NCBI RefSeq assembly: GCF_031143425.1
Contig: NC_090440.1
Location: 1,264,909,123 to 1,264,973,122 of the forward strand
DNA length: 64,000 nt
Direction: 5' to 3'
From: Pleurodeles waltl
Lineage: Eukaryota; Chordata; Amphibia; Caudata; Salamandridae
The first letter of the stretch is position 1, and each line of letters opens with the position of its first letter. The notes under the pieces are model-generated. The model was given only the letters and a program-made list of their open reading frames with translations, had not been told where the DNA came from and searched no databases. Positions 10,561 to 23,348 of this stretch are shown in pieces. A program made the translations under genes and the position numbers.

Positions 10561-13240
10561 TGACTTGTGGGGCTCTGACCAGGTTCTGTTACCCAGAATC
10601 CTTTGCAAACCTCAAAATTTGGCTAAAAAAACACTTTTTCCTGTCATTTCGGTGACAGAAAGTTCTGGAATCTGAGAGGAGACACAAATTTCCTTCCACT
10701 CAGCGTTCCCCCAAGTCTCCCGATAAAAATGGTACCTCACTTGTGTGAGTAGGCCTAGCGCCCGTGACAGGATATGCCCCAAAACACAACGTGGACACAT
10801 CACATTTTTTGATAGAAAACAGAGCTGTTTTTTGCAAAGTGCCTACCTGTAGATTTTGGCCTCTAGCTCAGCCGGCACCTAGGGAAACCTACAAAAACTG
10901 TGCATTTTTGAAAACTAGAGACCTAGGAGAATCGAAGATGGGGTGACTTGTGGGGCTCTGACCAGGTTCTGTTACCCAGAATCCTTTGCAAACTTCCAAA
11001 TTTGGCTAAAAAAACACATTATCCTCACATTTCGGTGACAGAAAGTTCTGGAATCTGAGAGGAGCCACAAATTTCCTTCCACCCAGTGTTACCCCAAGTC
11101 TGCCGATAAAAATGATACCTCACTTGTGTGAGTAGGCCTAGCGCCCGCGACAGGAAATGTCCCAAAACACATAGTGGGCACATCCCATTTTTTGACAGAA
11201 AACAGAGCTGTTTTCTGCAAAGTGCCTACCTGTAGATTTTGACCTCTAGCTCAGCCGGCACCTAGGGAAACCTACAAAACCTGTGTGTTTCTGAAAACTA
11301 GAGACCTAGGGGAATCCAAGATGGGGTGACTTGTGGGGCTCTGACCAGGTTCTGTTACCCAGAATCCTTTGCAAACCTCAAAATTTGGCTAAAAAAACAC
11401 TTTTTCCTGTCATTTCGGTGACAGAAAGTTCTGGAATCTGAGAGGAGCCACAAATGTCCTTCCACACAGCGTTTCCCCAAGTCTCCCGATAAAAATGGTA
11501 CCTCACTAGTGTGGGTATGACTAGCGCCCGCAACAGGATATGCCCCAAAACACGACATGGACACATCACATTTTCAGAAAGAAAACAGAGCTGTTTTTTA
11601 CTAAGTGCCTAGCTGTGGATTTTGGCCTCTAGCTCAGCCGGCACCTAGGGAAACCTAGCAAACCTGTACATTTTTTTCAAACTAGACACGTAGGGGAATC
11701 CAAGATTGGGTGACTTGTGGGGCTCTGACCAGGTTCTGTTACCCAGAATCCTTTGCAAACCTCAAAATTTGGCTAAAAAAACACTTTTTCCTGTCGTTTC
11801 GGTGACAGAAAGTTCTGGAATCTGAGAGGAGCCACAAATTTCCTTCCACCCAGCGTTCCCCCAAGTCTCCTGATAAAAATGGTACCTCACTTGTGTGGGT
11901 AGGCCTAGCGCCCGCGACAGGATATGCCCCAAAACACAACGTGGACACATCCCATTTTTTCACAGAAAACAGAGCTGTTTTTTGCAAAGTGCCTACCTGT
12001 AGATTTTGGCCTCTAGCTCAGCCGGCACCTAGGCAAACCTACCAAACCTGTGAATTTTTGAAAACTAGAGACCTAGGGGAATCCAACATGGGGTGACTTG
12101 TGGGGCTCTGACCAGGTTCTGTTACCCAGAATCCTTTGCAAACCTCAAAATGTGGCTAAAAAACACATTTACCTCACATTATGGTGACAGAAAGTTCTGG
12201 AATCCGTGAGGAGCCACACATTTCCTTCCACCCAGCGTTCCCCCAAGTCTCCCGATAAAAATGGTACCTCACTTGTGTGGGTAGACCTACCGCCCGCGAC
12301 AGGATATGCCCCCAAAACACGACGTGGACACATCACATTTTCAGAAAGAAAACGGATCTGTTTTTTACTAAGTGCCTAACTGTGGATTTTGGCCTCTAGC
12401 TCAGCTGGCACCTGGGGAAACCTAGCAAACCTGCACATTTTTTAAAACTAGACACCTAGGGGAATCCAAGATGGGGTGACGTGTGGGGCTCTGACCAGGT
12501 TCTGTTACCCAGAATCCTTTGCAAACCTCAAAATTTGGCTAAAAAAACACTTTTTACTGTCATTTCGGTGACAGAAAGTTCTGCAATCTGAGAGGAGACA
12601 CAAATTTCCTTCCACCCAGCGTTCCCCCAAGTTTCCCGATAAAAATGGTACCTCACTTGTGTGGGTATGCCTAGCGCCCGCGACAAGATATGCCCCAAAA
12701 CACAACGTGGACACATCACATTTTTTCACAGAAAACAGAGCTGTTTTTTGCAAAGTGCCTACCTGTAGATTTTGGCCTCTAGCTCAGCCGGCACCTAGGG
12801 AAACCTACCAAACCTGTGCATTTTTGAAAAATAGAGACCTAGGGGAATCCAACATGGGGTGACTTGTGGGGCTCTGACCAGGTTCTGTTACCCAGAATCC
12901 TTTGCAAACCTAAAAATTTGGCTAAAAAACACATTTACCTCACATTATGGTGACAGAAAATTCTGGAATCTGAGAGGATCCACACATTTCCTTCCACCCA
13001 GCGTTCCCCCAAGTCTACTCATAAAAATGGTACCTCACTTGTGTGGGTAGACCTAGCGCCCACAACAGGATATGCCCCAAAACACGACGTGGACACATCA
13101 CATTTTCAGAAAGAAAACGGATCTTTTTTTACTAAGTGCCTAGCTGTGGATTTTGGCCTCTAGCTCAGCTGGCACCTGGGGAAACCTAGCAAACCTGCAC
13201 ATTTTTGAAAACTAGACACCTAGGGGAATCCAAGATGGGG
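10561..13240 (+). repeat. Block A seven-monomer unit, copy 3
   Basis: Monomer starts are 10561, 10944, 11327, 11711, 12094, 12477 and 12860. It matches copies 1 and 2 up to its last monomer. There the marks gaggatccacac (near 12,976) and gcgcccacaacagg (near 13,057) appear. The first is shared with copies 4 and 5, so the change of subfamily happens inside this copy. Confidence 0.93.
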
Positions 13241-15919
13241 TGACTTGTGGGGCTCTGACCAGGTTCTGTTACCCAGAATCCTTTGCAAACCTCAAAATTT
13301 GGCTAAAAAAACACTTTTTCCTGTCATTTCGGTGACAGAAAGTTCTGGAATCTGAGAGGAGACACAAATTTCCTTCCACTCAGCGTTCCCCCAAGTCTCC
13401 CGATAAAAATGGTACCTCACTTGTGTGAGTAGGCCTAGCGCCCGCGACAGGATATGCCCCAAAACACAACGTGGACACATCACATTTTTTGATAGAAAAC
13501 AGAGCTGTTTTTTGCAAAGTGCCTACCTGTAGATTTTGGCCTCTAGCTCAGCCGGCACCTAGGGAAACCTACAAAAACTGTGCATTTTTGAAAACTAGAG
13601 ACCTAGGAGAATCGAAGATGGGGTGACTTGTGGGGCTCTGACCAGGTTCTGTTACCCAGAATCCTTTGCAAACTTCCAAATTTGGCTAAAAAAACACATT
13701 ATCCTCACATTTCGGTGACAGAAAGTTCTGGAATCTGAGAGGAGCCACAAATTTCCTTCCACCCAGCGTTACCCCAAGTCTGCCGATAAAAATGGTACCT
13801 CACTTGTGTGAGTAGGCCTAGCGCCCGCAACAGGAAATGTCCCAAAACACATAGTGGGCACATCCCATTTTTTGACAGAAAACAGAGCTGTTTTCTGCAA
13901 AGTGCCTACCTGTAGATTTTGGCCTCTAGCTCAGCCGGCACCTAGGGAAACCTACAAAACCTGTGCGTTTCTGAAAACTAGAGACCTAGGGGAATCCAAG
14001 ATGGGGTGACTTGTGGGGCTCTGACCAGGTTCTGTTACCCAGAATCCTTTGCAAACCTCAAAATTTGGCTAAAAAAACACTTTTTCCTGTCATTTCGGTG
14101 ACAGAAAGTTCTGGAATCTGAGAGGAGCCACAAATGTCCTTCCACACAGCGTTTCCCCAAGTCTCCCGATAAAAATGGTACCTCACTAGTGTGGGTATGA
14201 CTAGCGCCCGCGACAGGATATGCCCCAAAACACGACATGGACACCTCACATTTTCAGAAAGAAAACAGAGCTGTTTTTTACTAAGTGCCTAGCTGTGGAT
14301 TTTGGCCTCTAGCTCAGCCGGCACCTGGGGAAACCTAGCAAACCTGTACATTTTTTTCAAACTAGACACGTAGGGGAATCCAAGATTGGGTGACTTGTGG
14401 GGCTCTGACCAGGTTGTGTTACCCAGAATCCTTTGCAAACCTCAAAATTTGGCTAAAAAAACACTTTTTCCTGTCGTTTCGGTGACAGAAAGTTCTGGAA
14501 TCTGAGAGGAGCCACAAATTTCCTTCCACCCAGCGTTCCCCCAAGTCTCCTGATAAAAATGGTACCTCACTTGTGTGGGTAGGCCTAGCGCCCGCGACAG
14601 GATATGCCCCAAAACACAACGTGGACACATCCCATTTTTTCACAGAAAACAAAGCTGTTTTTTGCAAAGTGCCTACCTGTAGATTTTGGCCTCTAGCTCA
14701 GCCGGCACCTAGGCAAACCTACCAAACCTGTGAATTTTTGAAAACTAGAGACATAGGGGAATCCAAGATGGGGTGACTTGTGGGGCTCTGACCAGGTTCT
14801 GTTACCCAGAATCCTTTGCAAACCTCAAAATGTGGCTAAAAAACACATTTACCTCACATTATGGTGACAGAAAGTTCTGGAATCCGTGAGGAGCCACACA
14901 TTTCCTTACACCCAGCGTTCCCCCAAGTCTCCCGATAAAAATGGTACCTCACTTGTGTGGGTAGACCTAGCGCCCGCGACAGGATATGCCCCAAAACACG
15001 ACGTGGACACATCACATTTTCAGAAAGAAAACGGATCTGTTTTTTACTAAGTGCCTAACTGTGGATTTTGGCCTCTAGCTCAGCTGGCACCTGGGGAAAC
15101 CTAGCAAACCTGCACATTTTTTAAAACTAGACACCTAGGGGAATCCAAGATGGGGTGACTTGTGGGGCTCTGACCAGGTTCTGTTACCCAGAATCCTTTG
15201 CAAACCTCAAAATTTGGCTAAAAAAACACTTTTTACTGTCATTTCGGTGACAGAAAGTTCTGCAATCTGAGAAGAGACACAAATTTCCTTCCACCCAGCG
15301 TTCCCCCAAGTTTCCCGATAAAAATGATACCTCACTTGTGTGGGTAGGCCTAGCGCCTGCGACAGGATATGCCCCAAAACACAACGTGGACACATCACAT
15401 TTTTTCACAGAAAACAGAGCTGTTTTTTGCAAAGTGCCTACCTGTAGATTTTGGCCTCTAGCTCAGCCGGCACCTAGGGAAACCTACGAAACCTGTGCAT
15501 TTTTGAAAAATAGAGACCTAGGGGAATCCAACATGGGGTGACTTGTGGGGCTCTGACCAGGTTCTGTTACCCAGAATCCTTTGCAAACCTAAAAATTTGG
15601 CTAAAAAACACATTTACCTCACATTATGGTGACAGAAAATTCTGGAATCTGAGAGGATCCACACATTTCCTTCCACCCAGCGTTCCCCCAAGTCTACTCA
15701 TAAAAATGGTACCTCACTTGTGTGGGTAGACCTAGCGCCCGCAACAGGATATGCCCCAAAACACGACGTGGACACATCACATTTTCAGAAAGAAAACGGA
15801 TCTTTTTTTACTAAGTGCCTAGCTGTGGATTTTGGCCTCTAGCTCAGCTGGCACCTGGGGAAACCTAGCAAACCTGCACATTTTTGAAAACTAGACACCT
15901 AGGGGAATCCAAGATGGGG
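13241..15919 (+). repeat. Block A seven-monomer unit, copy 4 (second subfamily)
   Basis: Monomer starts are 13241, 13624, 14007, 14391, 14774, 15156 and 15539. It differs from copies 1-3 at scattered sites: cccgcgacagg in the first monomer, aggttgtgttaccc near 14,411, agacatagggg near 14,751, a single-c-shorter tgccccaaaacac in the fifth monomer (which removes 1 bp), gagaagagacac near 15,270 and gcgcctgcgacagg near 15,354. Copy 5 shares most of these. Confidence 0.92.
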
Positions 15920-18598
15920 TGACTTGTGGGGCTCTGACCAGGTTCTGTTTCCCAGAATCCTTTGCAAACCTCAAAATTTGGCTAAAAAAACACTTTTTCC
16001 TGTCATTTCGGTGACAGAAAGTTCTGGAATCTGAGAGGAGACACAAATTTCCTTCCACTCAGTGTTCCCCCAAGTCTCCCGATAAAAATGGTACCTCACT
16101 TGTGTGAGTAGGCCTAGCGCCCGCGACAGGATATGCCCCAAAACACAACGTGGACACATCACATTTTTTGATAGAAAACAGAGCTGTTTTTTGCAAAGTG
16201 CCTACCTGTAGATTTTGGCCTCTAGCTCAGCCGGCACCTAGGGAAACCTACAAAAACTGTGCATTTTTGAAAACTAGAGACCTAGGAGAATCGAAGATGG
16301 GGTGACTTGTGGGGCTCTGACAAGGTTCTGTTACCCAGAATCCTTTGCAAACTTCCAAATTTGGCTAAAAAAACACATTATCCTCACATTTCGGTGACAG
16401 AAAGTTCTGGAATCTGAGAGGAGCCACAAATTTCCTTCCACCCAGCGTTACCCCAAGTCTGCCGATAAAAATGATACCTCACTTGTGTGGGTAGGCCTAG
16501 CGCCCGCAACAGGAAATGTCCCAAAACACATAGTGGGCACATCCCATTTTTTGACAGAAAACAGAGCTGTTTTCTGCAAAGTGCCTACCTGTAGATTTTG
16601 ACCTCTAGCTCAGCCGGCACCTAGGGAAACCTACAAAACCTGTGCGTTTCTGAAAACTAGAGACCTAGGGGAATCCAAGATGGGGTGACTTGTGGGGCTC
16701 TGACCAGGTTCTGTTACCCAGAATACTTTGCAAACCTCAAAATTTGGCTAAAAAAACACTTTTTCCTGTCATTTCGGTGACAGAAAGTTCTGGAATCTGA
16801 GAGGAGCCACAAATGTCCTTCCACACAGCGTTTCCCCAAGTCTCCCGATAAAAATGGTACCTCACTAGTGTGGGTATGACTAGCGCCCGCGACAGGATAT
16901 GCCCCAAAACACGACATGGACACATCACATTTTCAGAAAGAAAACAGAGCTGTTTTTTACTAAGTGCCTAGCTGTGGATTTTGGCCTCTAGCTCAGCCGG
17001 CACCTGGGGAAACCTAGCAAACCTGTACATTTTTTTCAAACTAGACACGTAGGGGAATCCAAGATTGGGTGACTTGTGGGGCTCTGACCAGGTTGTGTTA
17101 CCCAGAATCCTTTGCAAACCTCAAAATTTGGCTAAAAAAACACTTTTTCCTGTCGTTTCGGTGACAGAAAGTTCTGGAATCTGAGAGGAGCCACAAATTT
17201 CCTTCCACCCAGCGTTCCCCCAAGTCTCCTGATAAAAATGGTACCTCACTTGTGTGGGTAGGCCTAGCGCCCGCGACAGGATATGCCCCAAAACACAACG
17301 TGGACACATCCCATTTTTTCACAGAAAACAGAGCTGTTTTTTGCAAAGTGCCTACCTGTAGATTTTGGCCTCTAGCTCAGCCGGCACCTAGGCAAACCTA
17401 CCAAACCTGTGAATTTTTGAAAACTAGAGACATAGGGGAATCCAAGATGGGGTGACTTGTGGGGCTCTGACCAGGTTCTGTTACCCAGAATCCTTTGCAA
17501 ACCTCAAAATGTGGCTAAAAAACACATTTACCTCACATTATGGTGACAGAAAGTTCTGGAATCCGTGAGGAGCCACACATTTCCTTACACCCAGCGTTCC
17601 CCCAAGTCTCCCGATAAAAATGGTACCTCACTTGTGTGGGTAGACCTAGCGCCCGCGACAGGATATGCCCCAAAACACGACGTGGACACATCACATTTTC
17701 AGAAAGAAAACGGATCTGTTTTTTACTAAGTGCCTAACTGTGGATTTTGGCCTCTAGCTCAGCTGGCACCTGGGGAAACCTAGCAAACCTGCACATTTTT
17801 TAAAACTAGACACCTAGGGGAATCCAAGATGGGGTGACTTGTGGGGCTCTGACCAGGTTCTGTTACCCAGAATCCTTTGCAAACCTCAAAATTTGGCTAA
17901 AAAAACACTTTTTACTGTCATTTCGGTGACAGAAAGTTCTGCAATCTGAGAAGAGACACAAATTTCCTTCCACCCAGCGTTCCCCCAAGTTTCCCGATAA
18001 AAATGATACCTCACTTGTGTGGGTAGGCCTAGCGCCTGCGACAGGATATGCCCCAAAACACAACGTGGACACATCACATTTTTTCACAGAAAACAGAGCT
18101 GTTTTTTGCAAAGTGCCTACCTGTAGATTTTGGCCTCTAGCTCAGCCGGCACCTAGGGAAACCTACGAAACCTGTGCATTTTTGAAAAATAGAGACCTAG
18201 GGGAATCCAACATGGGGTGACTTGTGGGGCTCTGACCAGGTTCTGTTACCCAGAATCCTTTGCAAACCTAAAAATTTGGCTAAAAAACACATTTACCTCA
18301 CATTATGGTGACAGAAAATTCTGGAATCTGAGAGGATCCACACATTTCCTTCCTCCCAGCGTTCCCCCAAGTCTACTCATAAAAATGGTACCTCACTTGT
18401 GTGGGTAGACCTAGCGCCCGCAACAGGATATGCCCCAAAACACGACGTGGACACATCACATTTTCAGAAAGAAAACGGATCTTTTTTTACTAAGTGCCTA
18501 GCTGTGGATTTTGGCCTCTAGCTCAGCTGGCACCTGGGGAAACCTAGCAAACCTGCACATTTTTGAAAACTAGACACCGAGGGGAATCCAAGATGGGG
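15920..18598 (+). repeat. Block A seven-monomer unit, copy 5 (second subfamily)
   Basis: Monomer starts are 15920, 16303, 16686, 17070, 17453, 17835 and 18218. It shares the copy-4 marks, including aggttgtgttaccc (near 17,090), agacatagggg and gagaagagacac. Its own changes include ctgacaaggttc near 16,317 and cagaatactttgc near 16,727. Confidence 0.92.
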
Positions 18599-18981
18599 TG
18601 ACTTGTGGGGCTCTGACCAGGTTCTGTTACCCAGAATCCTTTGCAAACCTCAAAATTTGGCTAAAAAAACACTTTTTCCTGTCATTTCGGTGACAGAAAG
18701 TTCTGGAATCTGAGAGGAGACACAAATTTCCTTCCACTCAGCGTTCCCCCAAGTCTCCCGATAAAAATGGTACCTCACTTGTGTGGGTAGACCTAGCGCC
18801 CGCGACAGGATATGCCCCAAAACACGACGTGGACACATCACATTTTCAGAAAGAAAACGGATCTGTTTTTTACTAAGTGCCTAACTGTGGATTTTGGCCT
18901 CTAGCTCAGCTGGCACCTGGGGAAACCTAGCAAACCTGCACATTTTTTAAAACTAGACACCTAGGGGAATCCAAGATGGGG
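18599..18981 (+). repeat. Hybrid monomer ending the regular block-A phase
   Basis: The front of this monomer matches the first monomer of the A unit (as at 15920), down to the diagnostic ccactcagcg with t at 18738. The back matches the fifth monomer (as at 14774 and 17453), starting with gtgtgggtagacc, diagnostic g at 18786. The join therefore lies in 18,739-18,785, a stretch identical in both parents. The result skips four monomers of the seven-monomer unit, or equivalently steps back three. Confidence 0.9.
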
Positions 18982-19748
18982 TGACTTGTGGGGCTCTGAC
19001 CAGGTTCTGTTACCCAGAATCCTTTGCAAACCTCAAAATTTGGCTAAAAAAACACTTTTTACTGTCATTTCGGTGACAGAAAGTTCTGCAATCTGAGAGG
19101 AGACACAAATTTCCTTCCACCCAGCGTTCCCCCAAGTTTCCCGATAAAAATGATACCTCACTTGTGTGGGTAGGCCTAGCGCCTGCGACAGGATATGCCC
19201 CAAAACACAACGTGGACACATCACATTTTTTCACAGAAAACAGAGCTGTTTTTTGCAAAGTGCCTACCTGTAGATTTTGGCCTCTAGCTCAGCCGGCACC
19301 TAGGGAAACCTACAAAACCTGAGCATTTTTTAAAACTAGAGACCTAGGGGAATCGAAGATGGGGTGACTTGTGGGGCTCTGACCAGGTTCTGTTACCCAG
19401 AATCCTTTGCAAACCTCAAAATTTGGCTAAAAAAACACATTTTCCTGTCATTTCGGTGACAGAAAATTCTGGAATCTGAGAGGAGACACAAATTTCCTTC
19501 CACCCAGCGTTCCCCCAAGTCTCCCGATAAAAATGGTACCTCACTTGTGTGGGTAGACCTAGCGCCCGCGACAGGATATGCCCCCAAAACACGACGTGGA
19601 CACATCACATTTTCAGAAAGAAAACTGATCTGTTTTTTACTAAGTGCCTAACTGTGGATTTTGGCCTCTAGCTCAGCTGGCACCTGGGGAAACCTAGCAA
19701 ACCTGCACATTTTTGAAAACTAGACACCTAGGGGAATCCAAGATGGGG
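18982..19748 (+). repeat. Two monomers downstream of the block-A break
   Basis: Starts are 18982 and 19365. The 18982 monomer matches the sixth A-unit monomer (as at 15156). Its tail then departs (acctacaaaacctgagc near 19,310), as if another exchange occurred. The 19365 monomer is a mixed type with acattttcctgtcatttcgg, gaaaattctgg and tgcccccaaaacac. Confidence 0.82.
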
Positions 19749-22043
19749 TGACTTGTGGGGCTCTGACCAGGTTCTGTTACCCAGAATCCTTTGCAAACCT
19801 CAAAATTTGGATTAAAAAACACTTTTTACTGTCATTTCGGTGACAGAAAGTTCTGCAATCTGAGAGGAGACACAAATTTCCTTCCACCCAGCGTTCCCCC
19901 AAGTCTCCCGATAAAAATGGTACCTCACTTGTGTGGTAAGCCTAGCGCCCGCGACAGGATATGCCCCAAAACACGACATGGACACATCACATTTTCAGAA
20001 AGAAAACAGAGCTGTTTTTTACTAAGTGCCTAGCTGTGGATTTTGGCCTCTAGCTCAGCCGGCACCAGGGGAAACCTAGCAAACCTGTGCATTTTTTAAA
20101 ACTAGACACCGAGGGGAATCCAAGATGGGGTGTCTTGTGGGGCTCTGACCAGGTTCTGTTATCCAGAATCCTTTGCAAACCTCAAAATTTGGCTAAAAAA
20201 ACACTTTTTCCTGTCATTTCGGTGACAGAAAGTTCTGGAATCTGAGAGGAGCCACAAATGTCCTTCCACACAGCGTTTCCCCAAGTCTCCCGATAAAAAT
20301 GGTACCTCACTAGTGTGGGTATGACTAGCGCCCGCGACAGGATATGCCCCAAAACACGACATGGACACATCACATTTTCAGAAAGAAAACAGAGCTGTTT
20401 TTTACTAAGTGCCTAGCTGTGGATTTTGGCCTCTAGCTCAGCCGGCACCTGGGGAAACCTAGGAAACCTGTACATTTTTTTCAAACTAGACACGTAGGGG
20501 AATCCAAGATTGGGTGACTTGTGGGGCTCTGACCAGGTTCTGTTACCCAGAATCCTTTGCAAACCTCAAAATTTGGCTAAAAAAACACTTTTTCCTGTCG
20601 TTTCGGTGACAGAAAGTTCTGGAATCTGAAAGGAGCCACAAATTTCCTTCCACCCAGCGTTCCCCCAAGTCTCCTGATAAAAATGGTACCTCACTTGTGT
20701 GGGTAGGCCTAGCGACCGCGACAGGATATGCCCCAAAACACAACGTGGACACATCCCATTTTTTCACAGAAAACAGAGCTGTTTTTTGCAAAGTGCCTAA
20801 CTGTAGATTTTGGCCTCTAGCTCAGCCGGCACCTAGGCAAACCTACCATACCTGTGAATTTTTGAAAACTAGAGACATAGGGGAATCCAAGATGGGGTGA
20901 CTTGTGGGGCTCTGACCAGGCTCTGTTACCCAGAATCCTTTGCAAACCTCAAAATGTGGCTAAAAAACACATTTACCTCACATTATGGTGACAGAAAGTT
21001 CTGGAATCCGTGAGGAGCCACACATTTCCTTACACCCAGCGTTCCCCCAAGTCTCCCGATAAAAATGGTACCTCACTTGTGTGGGTAGACCTAGCGCCCG
21101 CGACAGGATATGCCCCAAAACACGACGTGGACACATCACATTTTCAGAAAGAAAACGGATCTGTTTTTTACTAAGTGCCTAACTGTGGATTTTGGCCTCT
21201 AGCTCAGCTGGCACCTGGGGAAACCTAGCAAACCTGCACATTTTTTAAAACTAGACACCTAGGGGAATCCAAGATGGGGTGACTTGTGGGGCTCTGACCA
21301 GGTTCTGTTACCCAGAATCCTTTGCAAACCTCAAAATTTGGCTAAAAAAACACTTTTTACTGTCATTTCGGTGACAGAAAGTTCTGCAATCTGAGAAGAG
21401 ACACAAATTTCCTTCCACCCAGCGTTCCCCCAAGTTTCCCGATAAAAATGATACCTCACTTGTGTGGGTAGGCCTAGCGCCTGCGACAGGATATGCCCCA
21501 AAACACAACGTGGACACATCACATTTTTTCACAGAAAACAGAGCTGTTTTTTGCAAAGTGCCTACCTGTAGATTTTGGCCTCTAGCTCAGCCAGCACCTA
21601 GGGAAACCTACGAAACCTGTGCATTTTTGAAAAATAGAGACCTAGGGGAATCCAACATGGGGTGACTTGTGGGGCTCTGACCAGGTTCTGTTACCCAGAA
21701 TCCTTTGCAAACCTAAAAATTTGGCTAAAAAACACATTTACCTCACATTATGGTGACAGAAAATTCTGGAATCTGAGAGGATCCACACATTTCCTTCCAC
21801 CCAGCGTTCCCCCAAGTCTACTCATAAAAATGGTACCTCACTTGTGTGGGTAGACCTAGCGCCCGCAACAGGATATGCCCCAAAACACGACGTGGACACA
21901 TCACATTTTCAGAAAGAAAACGGATCTTTTTTTACTAAGTGCCTAGCTGTGGATTTTGGCCTCTAGCTCAGCTGGCACCTGGGGAAACCTAGCAAACCTG
22001 CACATTTTTGAAAACTAGACACCTAGGGGAATCCAAGATGGGG
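19749..22043 (+). repeat. Six-monomer (2,295 bp) derivative of block A
   Basis: Starts are 19749, 20131, 20515, 20898, 21280 and 21663. The five monomers from 20131 correspond to the A-unit series beginning at 16686. The monomer at 19749 replaces two A-unit members and carries private marks: aatttggattaaaaaac, ttgtgtggtaagcc and ggcaccaggggaaacc. The same monomer type recurs at 22044, 2,295 bp later, and the following monomer repeats the odd tgtcttgtgg anchor and gttatccagaatcc (20131 and 22426). Confidence 0.88.
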
Positions 22044-22515
22044 TGACTTGTGGGGCTCTGACCAGGTTCTGTTACCCAGAATCCTTTGCAAACCTCAAAA
22101 TTTGGATTAAAAAACACTTTTTACTGTCATTTCGGTGACAGAAAGTTCTGCAATCTGAGAGGAGACACAAATTTCCTTCCACCCAGCGTTCCCCCAAGTC
22201 TCCCGATAAAAATGGTACCTCACTTGTGTGGTAAGCCTAGCGCCCGCGACAGGATATGCCCCAAAACACGACATGGACACATCACATTTTCAGAAAGAAA
22301 ACAGAGCTGTTTTTTACTAAGTGCCTAGCTGTGGATTTTGGCCTCTAGCTCAGCCGGCACCAGGGGAAACCTAGCAAACCTGTGCATTTTTTAAAACTAG
22401 ACACCTAGGGGAATCCAAGATGGGGTGTCTTGTGGGGCTCTGACCAGGTTCTGTTATCCAGAATCCTTTGCAAACCTCAAAATTTGGCTAAAAAAACACT
22501 TTTTCCTGTCATTTC
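22044..22515 (+). repeat. Start of a second six-monomer unit, cut short
   Basis: This stretch repeats 19749-20220 almost exactly. It ends where 22,515 reads ggtgaaagaaag in place of ggtgacagaaag, and the two series diverge soon after. It works as a long direct repeat flanking the six-monomer segment. Confidence 0.85.
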
Positions 22516-22580
22516 GGTGAAAGAAAGTTCTGGAATCTGAGAGGAGCCACAAATTTCCTTCCACCCAGCGTTCCCCCAAG

Positions 22581-23348
22581 TCTCCTGTTAAAAATGGTAC
22601 CTCATATGTCTGGGTAGGCCTAGCGCCCGCGACAGGATTTGCCCCAAAACACAACGTGGACACATCCCATTTTTTCACAGAAAACAGAGCTGTTTTTTGC
22701 AAAGTGCCTACCTGTAGATTTTGGCCTCTAGCTCAGCCGGCACCTAGGGAAACCTACCAAACCTGTGCATTTGTGAAAACTAGAGACCTAGGGGAATCCA
22801 AGATGGGGTGAGTTGTGGGGCTCTGACCAGGTTCTGTTACGCAGAATCCTTTGCAAACCTCAAAATTTGGCAAATAAAAACACTTTTTCCTGTCATTTCG
22901 GTGACAGAAAGTTTTGGAATCTGGGAGGAGGCACAAATTTCCTTCCACCCAGCATTCCCCCAAGTCTTCCGATAAAAATGGTACCTCACTTGTGTGGGTA
23001 GGCCTAGCGCCCGCGACAGGATATGCCCCAAAACACAACGTGGACACATCCCATTTTTTCACAGAAAACAGAGCTGTTTTTTGCAAAGTGCCTACCTGTA
23101 GATTTTGGCCTCTAGCTCAGCCGGCACCTAGGCAAACCTACCAAACCTGTGAATTTTTGAAAACTAGAGACCTAGGGGAATCCAATATGGGGTGACTTGT
23201 GGGGCTCTGACCAGGTTCTGTTACCCAGAATCCTTTGCAAACCTCAAAATTTGGCAAAAAAAAACACTTTTTCCTGTCATTTCGGTGACAGAAAATTCTG
23301 GAATCTGAGAGGAGACACAAATTTCCTTCCACCCAGCGTTCCCCCAAG
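22581..23348 (+). repeat. Two-monomer (768 bp) tandem unit, copy 1
   Basis: The unit begins at tctcctgttaaaaatgg and includes the distinctive ctcatatgtctgggtagg. Monomer anchors inside it are 22809 and 23193. The second monomer has gttacgcagaatcc, a long A-run after ggcaaat, tctgggaggaggcac and ccagcattcccccaagtcttcc. Confidence 0.85.

Larger units (their letters stand above)
4560..18738 (+). repeat. Block A: seven-monomer higher-order repeat array
   Basis: From about 4,560 the sequence repeats with a 2,680 bp (seven-monomer) period. The equivalent monomer starts at 5201, 7881, 10561, 13241, 15920 and 18599, giving intervals of 2680, 2680, 2680, 2679 and 2679. One monomer in each unit carries a 2-base loss giving gatcttttttta (near 5081, 7761, 10441, 13121, 15800 and 18480); this makes that interval 381 bp and marks the phase. 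The unit order from 5201 by back-half type is: ttttttgatag; cacatagtggg; acgacatgg; acaacgtgg; acgacgtgg; acaacgtgg; acgacgtgg with gatcttttttta. The regular phase breaks within 18,739-18,785. Confidence 0.96.

Noticed and set aside
22754..23086. 110-codon and similar open frames on both strands as genes
   Set aside because: They recur wherever a given monomer type recurs and overlap others on the opposite strand. They have no recognisable domain and no consistent start context. The monomer is not a multiple of three, so frames rotate and close at the next copy. The longer ones arise from indels in the A-run.
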